Source: Pachypanchax playfairii (Eukaryota; Chordata; Actinopteri; Cyprinodontiformes; Aplocheilidae). From it: 64,000 bases of DNA. The DNA is taken from NCBI GenBank assembly GCA_006937955.1, contig SSNP01000174.1, positions 257,320 through 321,319 on the forward strand, written 5' to 3'. Below the pieces are notes generated by a model. That model was not told the DNA's origin and ran no database searches. It worked only from the letters and a program-made list of their open reading frames with translations. The position numbers were made by a program, and so were the translations under genes. This document shows positions 1-13,869 of the stretch, piece after piece (the stretch's first letter is position 1; every line of letters starts with the position of its first letter).

Positions 1-3000
1 CTGAGCTGGTGTGTGGTCCTAATTAGGACTGTAAGAAATGATTATTTGGATCATTGATAAATCGGATGGCGACTCCATTAATCAGATTAGAGGGGAAAGT
101 TTTAAAAAGTGCAACAGAAACATTTTTTCTCTCCTTCACTTTATTTATCAACATAATGTTATTAGAAAACGGTTCAACAGCACTCAAAACAACATGCTGG
201 CTCCTATACAGTGATTAATTTGTAAAGTGGTAGGTCCCGGAACGCAGAGAGGGGGCGGTTCCGGCAAGTCAAAAGGGAGGTTCGAGGTTATGGACACCCC
301 CCGCCCCCCTCCTCCGCGAAAAAAAGAACATCACTTTGAGCATAACAGGGTCATATTTATTTTAATTTTATAACACTGTCCTGACATAAACGAAAAAAAA
401 AACGTGACCACATCAGTGTTTACATGTAGTACTGGGGCGAAATGTTGAAATAAATGAAACCAAGGCTGATACCGCAGCATTGTTGTCAGGAATATTCTTA
501 CTATAACATCAACCAAAAATTAATATCGTGGCAATGTACAAACAAAAAAGCGATCTTAATAGGCTAAGACTAGCAGTAGGGAACTTGTTGGATATGATTT
601 AAAATTATGTACACATGTAGAAATTAAACCATAGTTGCAACAGATTGGAAAATAAGTTTGCGCATACTTGTGGAAAATCAAATATAGGCTATGCATATCT
701 ACACTCGTTTTTATCAAAGTTTTCTGTTTTTCATTCAATGAAGATACAGTACAAAACAGATAATTCTTAATGCAAAACATTAATTAAATTTATTTATTTA
801 TTTATTTATTACTGGGGTGGGGGATGCGGATCCAACAAGATAGGTTCCGGATCGAACAGCGGAGGTGCCGGATCGCGATCCGGCTGGATCCGGCACAAAT
901 TAAGCTCTGGTCCTATATATGGTTTAATGTCACGGTTTGGTGTTGTATAAACATGTAAACCTTTAATTACATTTAAAAATAAACTTTACTGGCATTAAAA
1001 TCTCCATAAACATATTCTCAGAAAACAAAAATGTAAAAAACAAACAAAGATTTTTCCTTTTGGAAATTATTTTCATAACTTCTTAAACCTGGTGGGTCTT
1101 GAAATAAAGTAGCCAATAGATACCGAACCCGTTTCGTTATTTATTGGCTACTAGATTGTCAATCACACTTCTGTACGTACTACGTAGTTTGCTTAGGCAT
1201 CAGTACTACTGACGCTGAAGCGCCGCGAAGCGGAAACGAGTTCGCTTCCATTTGGCACCCTTGTTAACCTATATGATGTACTGTAGTTCACACCAGACAT
1301 GGGGGCTGTGAAGTGATCATTTTGGCGTCTGGTCAATCTTTGCGTGAACTGCGAGTGTTCCGCGTCAATTCTGGCAGGAAATAACATCAAGACACACGAG
1401 ACAATCCAGTCAAAAATAATAACAATTTCTTTAAAATAAAACGCCGTGATTGACAAGTGCGATCATAACTGTGTATCTAAACAGACTATAGAAATGAAGA
1501 CAAACACACACAGCGTAACGGAGTGGGCTGACTACGTTGAGGGGGGTGGGCTTTTTTTGTGTCTAAACAAACGGGGAAAGAGTGAAAGAGAGGAGTTGCA
1601 GTCAAGATGAATGATGTCAAATTAAAAGCAGGAGTAACTAAAACAAGCTCTATTCAATTTTTTCAATGTTATTTACTTCCCCATGGTGAAAAAATAGCTC
1701 TGAGTGAATAGATGAGCAGAAACTATTGTGGACCGGCGTGGAGAAAGACGGTTCTGACATAAACAGGGGAAAAGCTGAGCAGTGTGCAGCATCAGGCTTC
1801 AGTGATACACGCTAGCTAGCATTTCAGCACTAGCAGCACTGAGTAACAATAAACCATTGATGACTCCAAGAAACAAAGTTGTAGTAGTTCCACAATAAAC
1901 TCCAGAGATGCCGATAGTAAACAAAACTACGCAATTCAGGATTCACGAAGGCGTTTCTGCTGTTGGGGGGGGGGGGGGGGGNNNNNNNNNNGGATAAAAG
2001 GCATGCACACTATTCGACAGCCGTTGAGCTTCTCATTCATGGGGAAAATCCTCTTTACCACCTTTAATCAATTTGGCCTCTGGGAATCAGATCCTGAGAT
2101 GATCATCAGTCAGAGTTTCTCCTCAGATTAACAGTTTGTCCTCTAAGCGAGTGCGGCTGGAGCAGAAACAGCTCTGGAGGGGGAATCATATCGATGTAAC
2201 ACCGGTGATGTCTTGTAGACCGTAAATATTATGGTCTTATCTTATTTTTGCCCCATTTTCATACTTCACCGGGAAGCCGAGGTATTCCCAAACAGGAGAC
2301 TTTAATTAAAAGTTAACAGTTTGTCTCAACACTGAGCGCCGCCTCCCTCCTTGCTGATGACTCCCACATGCCTCCATTTGAGATACTGCTCCGCTATTAG
2401 CAATTAGCTCGAATTGACTGTTAAATAAAGGTTGCGCGAAAACAAAAGTTGCACGACTTTTGACCTGCACAACGAATCGATGACGAAATTATTGCCAACG
2501 CATTTCATCCTCCAATTTTACCAATTTTATCAATTTGTTGTTGCAGCCCTAGTCATAATGTTGTGGCTAATCGATGTATGTTTGAAACTTCTTCCACTTT
2601 CTGCCGTATCCTTAAAGCAGCTGACACCACAACCTCTCCTCTGTGATTATCAGTTCCAACTGCAGCTGTAATTATACAGTCCTGCCTTCATGCATATTTA
2701 GACATTACACCTCATTACACTTATCCACAAGTTTCTCTTTCTCCTCTATTAAATGTGCCTGCTGTTCGATACAGTTTACCGCCACGCTCTCATGCTGTGC
2801 ATAATGGTTGAGGAGAATGATAGAAATGTATTTGAAGTGCAAATGCACCCTCACTTCTAATTTCGGTCTCATCTCTCACGTCCTCCCGTGTCCCAACCGC
2901 TTGTCTTTTTCACTCAACGATCCATTTCTTTCTCTTTTATTCTCTTTTTCTCGTTGTGAATAAAAATTCTAATGAAGACCTGTGAGAATTCACATTTGTG

Positions 3001-5950
3001 CGTCACCACAAAAGGTCTGCAGGCGAAAATAAAGGACAGATGACGAGGAAAGATCAGCAGCAGAGGAAAAGCCTCATTAATATGACGTTTGATCAGCTCT
3101 GTATTTCTTCCTCTAAGCTGGGAGTAGATGTGATGTTCCCACGTTCCAGCTGATGGATCCCATAAAACGATTGTGGCAGAGTGACGACCTTCTAACTAAT
3201 GGGTTATTTTATCAGACAGAAGCCTCTGCAGTAGAACTGTGACATTATGTTGTGATTTGTTTCAAGGCCAAATGATTTTGACTCGTGTGATGGAAGATAA
3301 ATCCATGAAGTTGAAAAGGAGAATGATGATCATCAGAGACAGATGGCTTTGACAATAAAAACACTAAAATCTGCAGGGTAACAGAACACACATGGAAATA
3401 CTCAAGGGTCAAAGGTCAAATTTGAAATAGTTTATACCTAATAGGAAGTATTAGTATTGGGTTAATGTGTCTCTCTGTTTCAGATTCAAAGAAATGTTCA
3501 CCGTCTCAAATAGATAATGATTTATAATTATAAAACTGAAACCATTAACTTTTCAAATCCACTATGAACCTTTAAATACAAGAAAAGTCATAATATTTAA
3601 ACTCCTTTTTGTAAAATATTGGTACGTGAAGTGGCAGGATGATAATATGAGCAAGTCAATGAGGGGAAACAGAATCTGACCTTATCAGACTGGATTAATG
3701 ACAAAACTAACATGTTTTATTTCACCTTTGTGGAAATTATTTGCCTTGTTCTACTTAAAGCCTTCAGCCAGCTGTGGGTTTCATACTCCCTTAATGTTTA
3801 GCTCAAAAACGGCTTGAGTTGGTCATTTTTCCACAACTATCTTTTCACAAGGAAATGTATAAGTGAAGCTCCAATTCAAAAGCAACCTTGTTTTCTTGGG
3901 GTTATTTATAAAAGGTGTAGAAGACAGAAAAGCACTATTTTAATGATGATCAAGGGATTCCTGTTATTCCTGACGGGATCGTTACAGACTTGATGTCATG
4001 TTTCTAGAAAGTTTTAGAAAAATGTCTCCAGGTAATGAAAAACCAGGTCTCTGTAGGAGAAGACAAGAAGATAAGATGTGTATAAAAGAAGCACTGAGGT
4101 GAGAGTAGTGCTGGTACGTTGTTAACGCATGGCTGAAGCAGCTCGGTGCTAATAGACATGGTGGTTTAAATGCAGCAGCTGTAAGTCAAGCATCACACAT
4201 CAACTTCTATAACAAGCACAAACACAGAAAAGAGTTACAGACAGGTAAACTGGCTCTGAGGAGGAAGTCACAAGGATAAAAATAACAAATAATCACATTA
4301 AATTTGCTCTGGTCACAGAGAAGCTTTAAAATCCTGTTTTTTCAGGGATGTTCAGCCTCCTGGAGCTTCAATGACTTTGAAACCATTTGGTCAACTGAAT
4401 ATTTTACTTGCACAACTAATCCAGACATTTAATGCATGAAGAAAAAGCTAAATTAAAACAAGACTCGCATCTGATCACAGAGAAGATTAAAGACGTTAGT
4501 TCAGTATAAAAGAATCGATTATTCTCGCTCAGATTTGACCGTCATGACCTTTAAATTGGTTTTGTTTTAAAAAAATAATCCAGAGATTTTCTCACAAAAA
4601 CCAAAAAAAATACCATTACTTTTTCCTCTATTAGTTTTGCAGTTAAAAGCCCCCCCCCCCCCCACCCCGCCTGACTTCGAGCCATCTGGGAGATGGGTGT
4701 TTTGGCTCCTGTGAGATCGTCTGTCAAGCTTTAGTGCTGCATCTCACTTTTGGCTTCATCACCACTAGAATCTCTGTATATTCAGGTTGCTTCTCTAATC
4801 TTCTTGTTTTCTTTCTAACTTGGCAACCTGTAAGCTACTTGGCTTGCTTTTTGTTTGGATAACAGTGACTTTGCATGAGTCTGTGTCTCACTCAGCAGCA
4901 TCTCTGTGTCCACCGTGCAGGAATTTTCTAATAAAAGCTTTGCTAAAGACAAATAGCAGGCGTGATTATTTGCAGACGCCCAGTTCTGGACTGTTGATCC
5001 AGGTTTCCCACCACTGTCTGAGACCCTAAACAGGGAAAAGCAAGTTTCTATGTCTGGGGTCTTCTGGACAGAGATCCCTGATGCTGTCTCTGTAAGTGTC
5101 TCACTGGGAGTTCAGCCTTTCTACTGATATTTCTCAGCTTTTACATGTTTGTTCTTCTTTACGTCACTTTGTGTTGTCGATTAGACGCACAGGTGTCATT
5201 TTAATCAGGGACGCTGGGGACATGTCCCCAGCACTTTTTTACCTGCGCAGACTTGACATCCACTTACGGTCCGAGGAGAGAGTCTGTTATTATACTTAAA
5301 AAATACATAAATTACATAAATTATACTTTAACTGTAAATGAAAATAAAACCATATTTAATTTAGTTTAATTTTCAACATTTCAGAAAGACTGCGTGCACT
5401 GCATGATGGGAAATCTGCAGCTTCATAACGTTTTTTTTACTAATACAGCAGATCAAGGAGTACTACTGAGCCCCGGGGACATGGTGAGAAAATATTTTTT
5501 AAGATGAGAAAACATAATAAATAAATACATTTTGTCTAATCTTGATAAAGTTTTGAAAAGCCTCTACTTCCTGTATTTACAGTGTTTCCTGTCTGCTGCG
5601 AAATTAGCTTCTGTAGCTGAATGAAGCCGATCTCCATTTACGATGACGTCACCAGGTCATTCAGAGGTTTTTAGTGCTTTGTTTGCTACGCTTCACATTA
5701 TTTTTCTCTTATTTGTGTATTTGACTATACCAACCATAAATAATACTATCAGTATAACTAACATTATTCTTCGTGCTAGCTACGATATGGATGTTAGTGA
5801 TCCTTCAGCCAAATGGTGGATTTTAATGCAGTTTTTTAAAACAGGTCAAAACAACCGGCTTTCAAGTTTTATTGATTGAATAAACATGCGATTTTTAACA
5901 CCTGTTAATACACTGCAGTACATACTGTAATGAAACGTCAAACGGATGAA
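1..5950. other. Intergenic DNA, no gene recognised
   Basis: Only short, low-similarity reading frames are present and none resembles a known protein. The stretch holds a TTTA tetranucleotide run (about 785-810), a cluster of CCGGATC-type palindromes (about 825-893), a poly-G run ending in a ten-base N gap (1967-1991) and a poly-C run near 4651-4665. The rest is AT-rich unique-looking sequence. Distant regulatory elements could be hidden here but cannot be seen from sequence alone. Confidence 0.5.
1967..1991. other. Poly-G run and 10-base assembly gap
   Basis: A run of about 15 G is followed by ten N (1982-1991), then normal sequence. The gap sits exactly at the homopolymer, so it is most simply a sequencing or assembly failure there, and its true length is unknown. 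Confidence 0.9.
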
Positions 5951-5959
5951 TACTTATAT

Positions 5960-6420
5960 ATGAATATTTAATAACATGTCCCCAGCAGTCTTCAAACCAC
6001 ACTCAGGTTTATTGTTATTGTCCCCACCACAAACTGATGCCCTTGCCGTCACCTGTTCTACCATCTGGATCTGGAGGTTCCACAGTATCTTAGCCTTGAC
6101 ATTCTCCACCACTACTCGACACAGATGTTCCTGTACACCCACTTGGTGTTCATTGCACACTTTGTCTGTCTGCAGCTGCAAAATGTCGGGAACAAGTTGT
6201 TTGCACAGTCTGCATCTTGGATCCTGTCTTGTGTAGTAGACCCTGGTCTTCACCACTCTGGTGCTGCTGTGATCTGTCCTTTAACCCAACCTTCTCTAAC
6301 TGGTGGTACATTTTGTGCAAGACTCTGTTTATCCTTCTGTGGTGGTTCCTGTTGTTCCTTCTCTTCAGAGACACATGTTGTCATCTTCCTGGTACAATCT
6401 TGGTTATTTGTTGTTTTTAT
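5960..6420 (-). mobile_element. Decayed LINE reverse transcriptase C-terminal fragment
   Basis: On the minus strand a 100-codon frame (6256-5954) begins with MVKTRVYYTRQDPRCRLCKQ, followed by segments around KVCNEHQ and AKILWNLQIQ. This pattern, with its cysteine-rich knuckle, is typical of the C-terminal part of ORF2 of a fish non-LTR retrotransposon family. An overlapping minus frame (6374-6150) carries the preceding part (YHQLEKVGLKDRSQQHQ) and is shifted against it, so the copy is frameshifted and 5'-truncated. Family-level naming is not certain. Confidence 0.6.
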
Positions 6421-8284
6421 TCCATATAATGGCTCTCCTCAGCCTCCCTCTTTCTCCTGCTAACACAGTCTCAGTGCACTTGGTGTGAGACCTTCTGTGT
6501 TATGAAGTGCTTTCTTGTTTTCATATCAGTCAGATTATGATACCAGTGGGGTATCAGATAAATGGCAAACACATTTCAGACTCACACCTTGTTCTTACCC
6601 TTCAGATTTATCTTGTTCTTTTTGGTAGTACAGTTTAGCCGAAGGGTAATTTAAATCTCACTGCAGACAATCCTCCATCCACATATAACTGTATTTCTAT
6701 GTGTATATATTTATATCTAAGATCTATTCTGTTTTGTTTGTGTCTACATCTCTGATTAAAATATCTTTGTCGTTATAAAGTGCATCCCATTTAAGGCTGA
6801 AATGAATGGTAACATGGAGGAAATCCAGAAGTAATTGTGCAGCTGATGTCATGTTGTCAAACATGAGTAATCAGAGAAGACGCTACGTGCCATGTTATTT
6901 TCTGAAAAAAGGGTAAGAGACATTGAGATGGAGCAAAGTGAGAGAGCACCCAGACATTCTTAAATGTTAATACGTGATCAGGGTCCAGGTGTACAGGAGA
7001 CAGGCAGAAGATAAACCATCTGCTTACCCAGACAGGACATGCCAAATCTGAAATGTTCATTATGATTCAGAGGCACACAGGCATACCATGCATACTGTAT
7101 TTCAGTTTGGCCTGAGGCTTCGTGCATCCATATGCAATAAGCTGATTGCTGTAGCTGACAGTGTTTGTGTGTGTGAGGTTGACTGGTGGTATCTGTGCTC
7201 ACATAACCCACCATATGGATTTCAGCGTAGCTGCCATGGCTGTGTGACTAACTCCTTTGTGCTAGTTCTGGTTAACATCATTTAATGTCACTTAAATGTA
7301 GTTAGACTGTGTTAACGCAGGGGAGGTTCCATTATTCTGTCAAAAGTGTAAAATTACAATCTTCCACTCTTCACATTTAAATATAATTATTCACTCATAA
7401 TGATTTTCCAGGACAGTTCAGATGTTGTTTCAGAGTGTTTTTTGGCCTCGTTGCTTCAAAGTTCAGGTTGATAAAATCAGAAGTATTTTTGGATGCTACT
7501 TGTTAATGTACTGAATCTAACCCACTTGTAGAAGTCTAATGTTAAATCTGCAATCTGGAGTTTTCCCCTTTTCAGGAATTATGTATAATTTTTTGAAATT
7601 CCGTAAAAGTGACATTCTGACCTAACCTTGCGCTGAAAGAGGGATTCTTGGTAGATTTGGAGTTTTCCAAACCCACGAACGTCCATCTTGTACCGCTCCA
7701 ACTAAACTGTCTAACTTGGTCAAAAAATGTTCAGGTATGATTGGCAGCAGGTGTCCAGACAGGCAAAGTAAAACAAACATGGCTGCACAGGCGGATGTTC
7801 ACATAAAAGCAGCTATTGAATCTGTTTTACTAGAACTAGAGATGATTCTTGGTTGAAAAATGAGCAAAGGTAAGAACATTGTACATTTCTTGATGGTAAC
7901 AATGTGTGTGCTTTTCTCCCAACTGGATTTGCAAGAGTTTGATTTACTGTGATTGGCTAAAGACAAATAATGATATGCGGACACTTGCTGTCTCGTCCTC
8001 CAATCAGCTTAAAATATTATACCAGATGTCCCTCCCTTTTTCAGATACTTTCAGACTGAGCAGTTTCAGATCTGTGTGTAGCACCAACTGGACATGTGGG
8101 GCTACACACAAATCTTGCAGCATAAGGTTCTGTAATATAATGTAGGAAAAACGTCATATTTTTTTCTTTCTAAAAGCCCCCGCTGTCCCATAGGGGCACC
8201 TTTAATTTTCACTGAGCACCACCCAGTATTAGCCATCTGCATTGTACACCTCTCGATTAACTAATTATTAATTGGTTGATTTTT

Positions 8285-8352
8285 CTGTGAAGTGCCTTGA
8301 AATGACTTTGTCATGAACCGGCGCTTTATAAATAAATAAACTTGAACTTGAA
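8285..8352 (+). repeat. LINE/SINE 3' tail copy
   Basis: The segment reads AGTGCCTTGAAATGACTTTG, then a GGCGCTTTATAAATAAATAA-type block and ends in TTGAA repeats. The same tail recurs at 38295-38371, and a related form at 39410-39505. Tails of this type with simple TTGAA ends are common 3' ends of fish retroposons. Confidence 0.55.
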
Positions 8353-8589
8353 TAAACTTAACCAAGCATGCGTGCCCACGTATCCTGAAGAACTACCCGG
8401 CTGGCGTTTACGAGTTGTTTACAACGTTAAAAATATACGTGAATCATGGAGCAGCAACCTCCTTAAATAAGCATATAAATTGTATAAATGTAACTTACCC
8501 ATGAAGTGTCCATTCTAACAAAGGTGCACAGATGAGTGCACACCTGGCTATCGTATCATGGACACAGAGGGGCGGGACTTAAAGGTACA

Positions 8590-8934
8590 ACACATTGTTT
8601 TTCACGTCAGTGGTGCACTCTGGAAAGAAACTCCAGTATACAGCTTTAAATCACATCTTTCTGGTCCTGTCATAAGTCATCCCGCCTCATTTCACTTTTG
8701 TGTTGTCCCGTTATTTTCAGTTTGTGTCTGCCTGCCCTGAACCTTTCACATGACCCTAGACCGTTTGACCAGCCTCTGCCCTGCTAGCCGCAGCTAGCCC
8801 AACCTGTTGCCTGACGGGCGCTAACCTGTTTACTCCTTTTACCTCTAAATAAAGCCTTTTACCTACTCTCTGCCTGACCTTTTGTCCATTTCACTGCATT
8901 CGAGTTCAACTCACAATCAGCCCTGACAGGTCCT
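8590..8934 (+). mobile_element. Possible solo LTR end
   Basis: A C-rich stretch contains AATAAA (about 8848) and ends at CCCTGACAGG about 85 bases later. Two other C-rich stretches (about 13870-14306 and 33614-34379) have the same layout: AATAAA, then about 50-110 bases, then TGACAGG. Fish Gypsy LTRs often end in TGACA. The left boundary is unknown and no internal gag-pol sequence is visible. Confidence 0.35.
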
Positions 8935-10849
8935 AATATAGCTGAGGTAACATGTGCATCCTACGAAATGCACTCAAACTTATATTCTTAATATAATTGT
9001 AAAATGCCTTCAGCAGTAAGTGGTTACTGATCTAATTTATAGTAATTTGTTTTGTTTTGACCTGGTTTCTCCAGTAATATGAACGTGACATCCGATTAGG
9101 AGTCGTCATTTTTAAATAAGCTGGATTCTCTGTTGCGAGTCTGACTTGTGCTCATCAGATACACCTTATGCAATAGTCAAAGTACTGAGACACAGGGACA
9201 AGTGGTGCAATCACAATGTGGCTTGAGTTGAAACTATGTGACACACAGACTGAGTAATTCGAGATGAACTCCTCTTGAGATCTTCATGAAACTGAGGTTT
9301 TGAAGGCTAAGGTTGAGTAAATATTTGTGTATTCCAACGAGGCGCCTCGGTCTGATCCTTTCAGGCAGCGGTAATCTGGAAAAGTTTACAGCTTCTCTGT
9401 ATTTACCCACCTGTTCCAGGAAAGACATTTCTCCCTACACTAATTAGTAGAAAAACTATTCTACATCCTGCACATCACAGGTCAGCTGAGTAATTTAAAA
9501 TGAATCACAGTTGCTGGACACAGAACTGAATTGTTAATCTAAAAAATGAATCATTGATTTAAACAAAGCATTTATAAATAAAATAATAATCACACTTTGG
9601 CCATCGCAGACCAAGTAGAAATTACTATAGCTAATTCAGTTCATGTCTTTGTAAAGCATCAGATCATAAAAAGTAATTTCAAGGAACTTTACGGAAACAA
9701 TAAGTTCAATTCACCCTCAACAGTCCAGGTTCAAAACTGATGCATATACAAATACTATACAAACACTTTAATTAATTGTAATTAAATCAGGTTCAGTTAT
9801 GAAATGCCAATTAGTAAAACGTTTCCTATCAAAAGAACCAGCAGATTGAGTTGAATCCTCATTTCAACACAATCGCTCATCCTGACAAAGTTCAACTGGT
9901 GACAGTGGAAAGGAACCTTCAGCAGAACAGGGCCCAGCATGAGGCCTTGTGCCTCAACCCACTGGGTCTGAGCTGACAGGAAAGAGACACAATCACAGAT
10001 GGATTTGGGCCACTTGAGGCTCGTGAAGAGCGGAGCCACCATGCTTGGACTCGACCCACGCTCTGTTGGTGGAGGACGGATATATTTGGATTACTGATCG
10101 TGGGAACCTGCTGATTGGAGCTGGCAGTCACCTAACGTATCGACAAATTCAAAAGAAAAGTATGTAACTTTATCTGGCAGCACTCGGACTAAAAAGCTCG
10201 GGGGGTCTGGATCACATACTGATGTGGTTCGGATCTCACTGGAAGGATGGGTGTCATCTTGGAGAAGCTACAGGTTCGGTTCAGTGTGGAGGAGTGATTG
10301 ATTGGCTGCTTTTCATGTGATTTGGTCTGATTCGGCTGTTTCGGATTCTCCACTGGAATAAGTGTACCATATGAACTGAAAAGACTGCTGAATTCTGCAG
10401 TCGGCTATAACTTGGCTTTATCTCTCTTTTGGCTGGGCCGAAGATCAACACTTCAAACTCCCCTGAGGAGAATGCAGATAGGACACTCGGTCTCCCTCCC
10501 CTCCCCTTCTCACTCCAAACACTCAAGCTGGAAGACAGACTTTCTCAAGGTCAGAGACTTCCTGACAAAAACATCTGAGAGCATTGCTCAGCGACGGTGT
10601 TTACATTCCTAACACATTCACAAACACTGATTGCACTCACATCCTTAATGACCTCCTCAAGTGTGCGTGGTATCTGTTCACCCCCTGCTAAGGAGGTTTT
10701 TTGTGCTTCCATCCAGCACACCCCCCCGGTGGGCACTGGGTGTAAAGACCTTTTTTTATCTCCTCTGACCCCAATGAAGTCTTATTCATCTTTCTTTTTT
10801 CTAACACATAGGTTTATGTGTGCTTATATATATATGTATGTATGTATAT

Positions 10850-11082
10850 GTATTTATTATGTATTGTCCTGTGTGACCTTGGCTTGACCTGAGCAAAGTG
10901 CGCCGGCTTCAGGAGCCTGGCTGTGGGGAGAGTGACGGTCAAGCTGCTCTCTGTATCTATATGTAATTTCCCCCTGTGGGACAATAAAATGTAACATATG
11001 ATATATATAAAATATAAATATCAAATCAAATCAAATCAAATCAAATCAAATCAAATCAAATCAAATCAAATCAAATCAAATT
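10850..11082 (+). repeat. LINE-like 3' end with AAATC pentanucleotide tail
   Basis: A segment ending TTTCCCCCTGTGGGACAATA resembles the 3' end of fish LINEs. It is followed by an AT-rich stretch and about twelve copies of TCAAA (11021-11082). The simple repeat is certain and the LINE origin is inferred from the tail only. Confidence 0.45.
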
Positions 11083-12334
11083 TTAGTTAAAAACATGAGA
11101 GGCTGCAGGTGATAAGTGAAATTCTAGATATTTATTTGTTTGTTTAATGGTTAGAAATAACCCAGAGAAAGAAAAAAGTGTGAGACATATGAGTCATAAC
11201 GCAGAGCTAAAAGACAAATTCCACCTTTTAGCAGAAACAAAACAGAACAATATATTTATACAAGATGTATGTGTGAAAAACATTTTATATATGGAGTGTG
11301 AGGAATCTTCATTTGACCTCAAATCAACACTTGTTTTGGATTAGATAGTAACTCAGTGCTGGTTCCATTCACTAATCAGTTGTTCCCAGGTTTGACTTCC
11401 TCAGCACCATCTGAATCTGGATGCCCCTTTTCACAGTCAGCTTGGACACATTTCTTCGGGTAATGGCCAAATTCGTGTCACAAAACTGCTCTGAACTCTC
11501 ACTGAGCCATCGCTGCCAAACTCCACTTACGTCTAATAAATTATACATCATGTGGGAGGAAGAGAGAGCGAGGCAGAGACTGAGGATGGCGTGTGTTTGT
11601 GTGTGAAATCATTAAATCCCCTGCTGCCTTCAGCATTCAACAAGTGTTAAAGATGGGTGACAAGCCAAGAAAGCAATATGAAAAGAGAGCGAAGAGAAAA
11701 TTTACATCATGTGATGATTTTAGTTAAGCGACGCTGATCTTCTTGTGTAACTCGTGGTGTGAGACAGGCACTAACACTCTGCCCATCCACTGCATGTCTG
11801 TCATTCATTCAAATTCATCACAGCTGACAGGAAAAACACCATGACACAGAGCAGCAGTGACATTACAGAGCAGCTCTGGTTGCAGTCTGCTGCACTCACA
11901 CTTAAAGCTTTTATTTTCTCACCAAACCTGTGAACATTTATACAGCTTGTTTTTTTTTTATTTTATAAAACCAAAATCCTAAGTTAGAATGAGCCATTGA
12001 CAGGTCGTAACAGGAAACATGTCTCCTGACACCAAACAGCAAATATTGATCATTTCTACATATTTCAGTCAATGTAAGGATGACATCATCCCTGGTGACT
12101 GATTGGTTTTTTGTTATGATTCTGTATGATAGTCACGGCTGCAGAGATCAATACTCTGTGTGATAAACTGTCTTCACTGTAGATAAGAATAATCTTTTAT
12201 TGGCCGGGTCTTCCCCGTGTTACCTAAACACACATAATGAAATTCTGATGTCCCCGAATGACATCAGATCAAGTCCATCAATAAAGAAGTCAAGTTAGTA
12301 ATTATTTATTTACCCAGTCAGTCATTTTCTATAG

Positions 12335-12422
12335 CTGCTTTTTCAGTTTCAGGGTCACAGGGAGCAGTAATTGGGCAAGAGGCGGGGCTACATTCTGGAC
12401 AGGTTGCCAGTCTATCACAGTA
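12335..12422 (-). repeat. Partial fish SINE-like repeat, reverse orientation
   Basis: The reverse complement contains the block GATAGACTGGCAACCTGTCC followed by GCCCAATTACTGCTCCCTGTGACCCTGAA with one-base variations. It matches the 3' half of the longer copies at 22870-23215 and 28289-28640 in this window. Confidence 0.6.
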
Positions 12423-12990
12423 ATTATTTGTTTACTTGCTGAAACCTGCGACAGTCATCAGTTCTTTCTGGCTCTAAGTTCAAATTGTTTTATTTACACT
12501 GTTCCAGTTTCCAGCCAAAGTTATTTGAGGAACATTACAAGAATGAAACCAGTTTATATCAGAACCAGCAGAATACATTCAGTCTTTACTTCAATTCATC
12601 AGCAAGCACTGATGGGCAACAGTGGAAATGAACAAGTCCTTGTAACAGCAGAGTACAGAAGATCAGCCCTTTCAGACATTTCAGCGAGAAGACATTTTCT
12701 CTGGTTCACTTTAGTTATTGTAGCAGTGAAGAAGTGTGCGGGCTAGCGTTAGCCAATCACTGCACAATGGATGATCTTAATGACATACGTGTAAAAGATG
12801 TGTTTTTCTTTTCAGTGGATGTTTTCTGATAAATATGGGTTATTATCAGCTACAAACATTGTGAAATCTGCTATCAGGTGTTTTATGTTGATGTTATCTT
12901 TTGTTGGTCATCAATCTTCAGCTGTAGCATTTTAGTTTACTACCCTTCAGCTTCAGGAGAGAGTTCTATCATGGTTCTGGGTTTTTTTTT

Positions 12991-13574
12991 AAAATTTCAA
13001 ACAAATTTCAGGACTTTGTGGTTATTTCGTAAGTATTAACCAGTAATATGAAACATTTTATATCTAAAAAAAATCAGAAAACACTGATTAACAGATCTTT
13101 CAATCTGTCTGCATCAACGTTTGGGTGGTTACGGCTCCTTCCGTCAGGCTGCTTCGTCAGCAGCTCGTTCATATTCATTATTCGAATTTGCTGGACTCTG
13201 ATTGGCTAACAAACTAGCCTATGAGAGCAAGGTATACTGTTTCCTGCCCCGCTGCGCACGGCAACATCAAACGTACTCTCTTCCTGTTTGCTACGGTATG
13301 CTACAGCTTTTTAGCCAGCAGCATGCTAGGCGTGGTTTCAACTGCAGGAGTTGCTGAATACTAACAAACAAAGGAGTTGTGACGAAACAAATACAGGCCG
13401 TTCAGACTCGGGAGAAATTGGGTTTTATCACCACCTGCGTAGTTTGAGAGATTAAAACTGAAAGAGAAGTTACTGACCTGTTTTCACACCCACTATGAAG
13501 GTAAGAACACCTGTGGAGCTAAAATATTCAACAGAAACCTCAGAAAAAACATTTTTTAATGGAAGGGCCTTTCA
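12991..13574 (-). mobile_element. TTAA-type MITE, family 1, degenerate reverse copy
   Basis: This is the reverse-oriented relative of the copies at 34975-35517 and 52412-52994. Shared blocks include GTTTTCACACCCACTATGAA next to GGTAAGAACACCTGTGGAG, and a CATATTCATTATTC block. Both TTAA ends are eroded (TTAAAATTTC on the left, GGCCTTTCAT on the right), which suggests an older insertion. Confidence 0.7.
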
Positions 13575-13869
13575 TGTCCAGTGTTTGTGGCTGTGCTTGT
13601 GGGTTTGTTTTTGTGTGTCAGGTGGGTTCTCTTTATAAAGCCCCGCCCGCGCTGGAGAGTTGGAGCGGGCTGATTGACAACAGCTGGCGGAGATGAGACT
13701 GATGAGGAGCAGGAGCAATTTAAATACAGCGGGCAGCCGTTCATTCAACGCCTGGTTGTTAACCTGAATGGTAACAAAACCACAAGCCACTTTCCTGAGT
13801 CTCTAGTGAATATATATTGAAAGGTATTTTGAGTTTATTTCTTTGTTCCGAATAACCGGTCTTCTTCCC

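Noticed and set aside
11021..11082. CRISPR-like array
   Set aside because: It is a simple pentanucleotide tandem repeat without spacers, in an animal genome.
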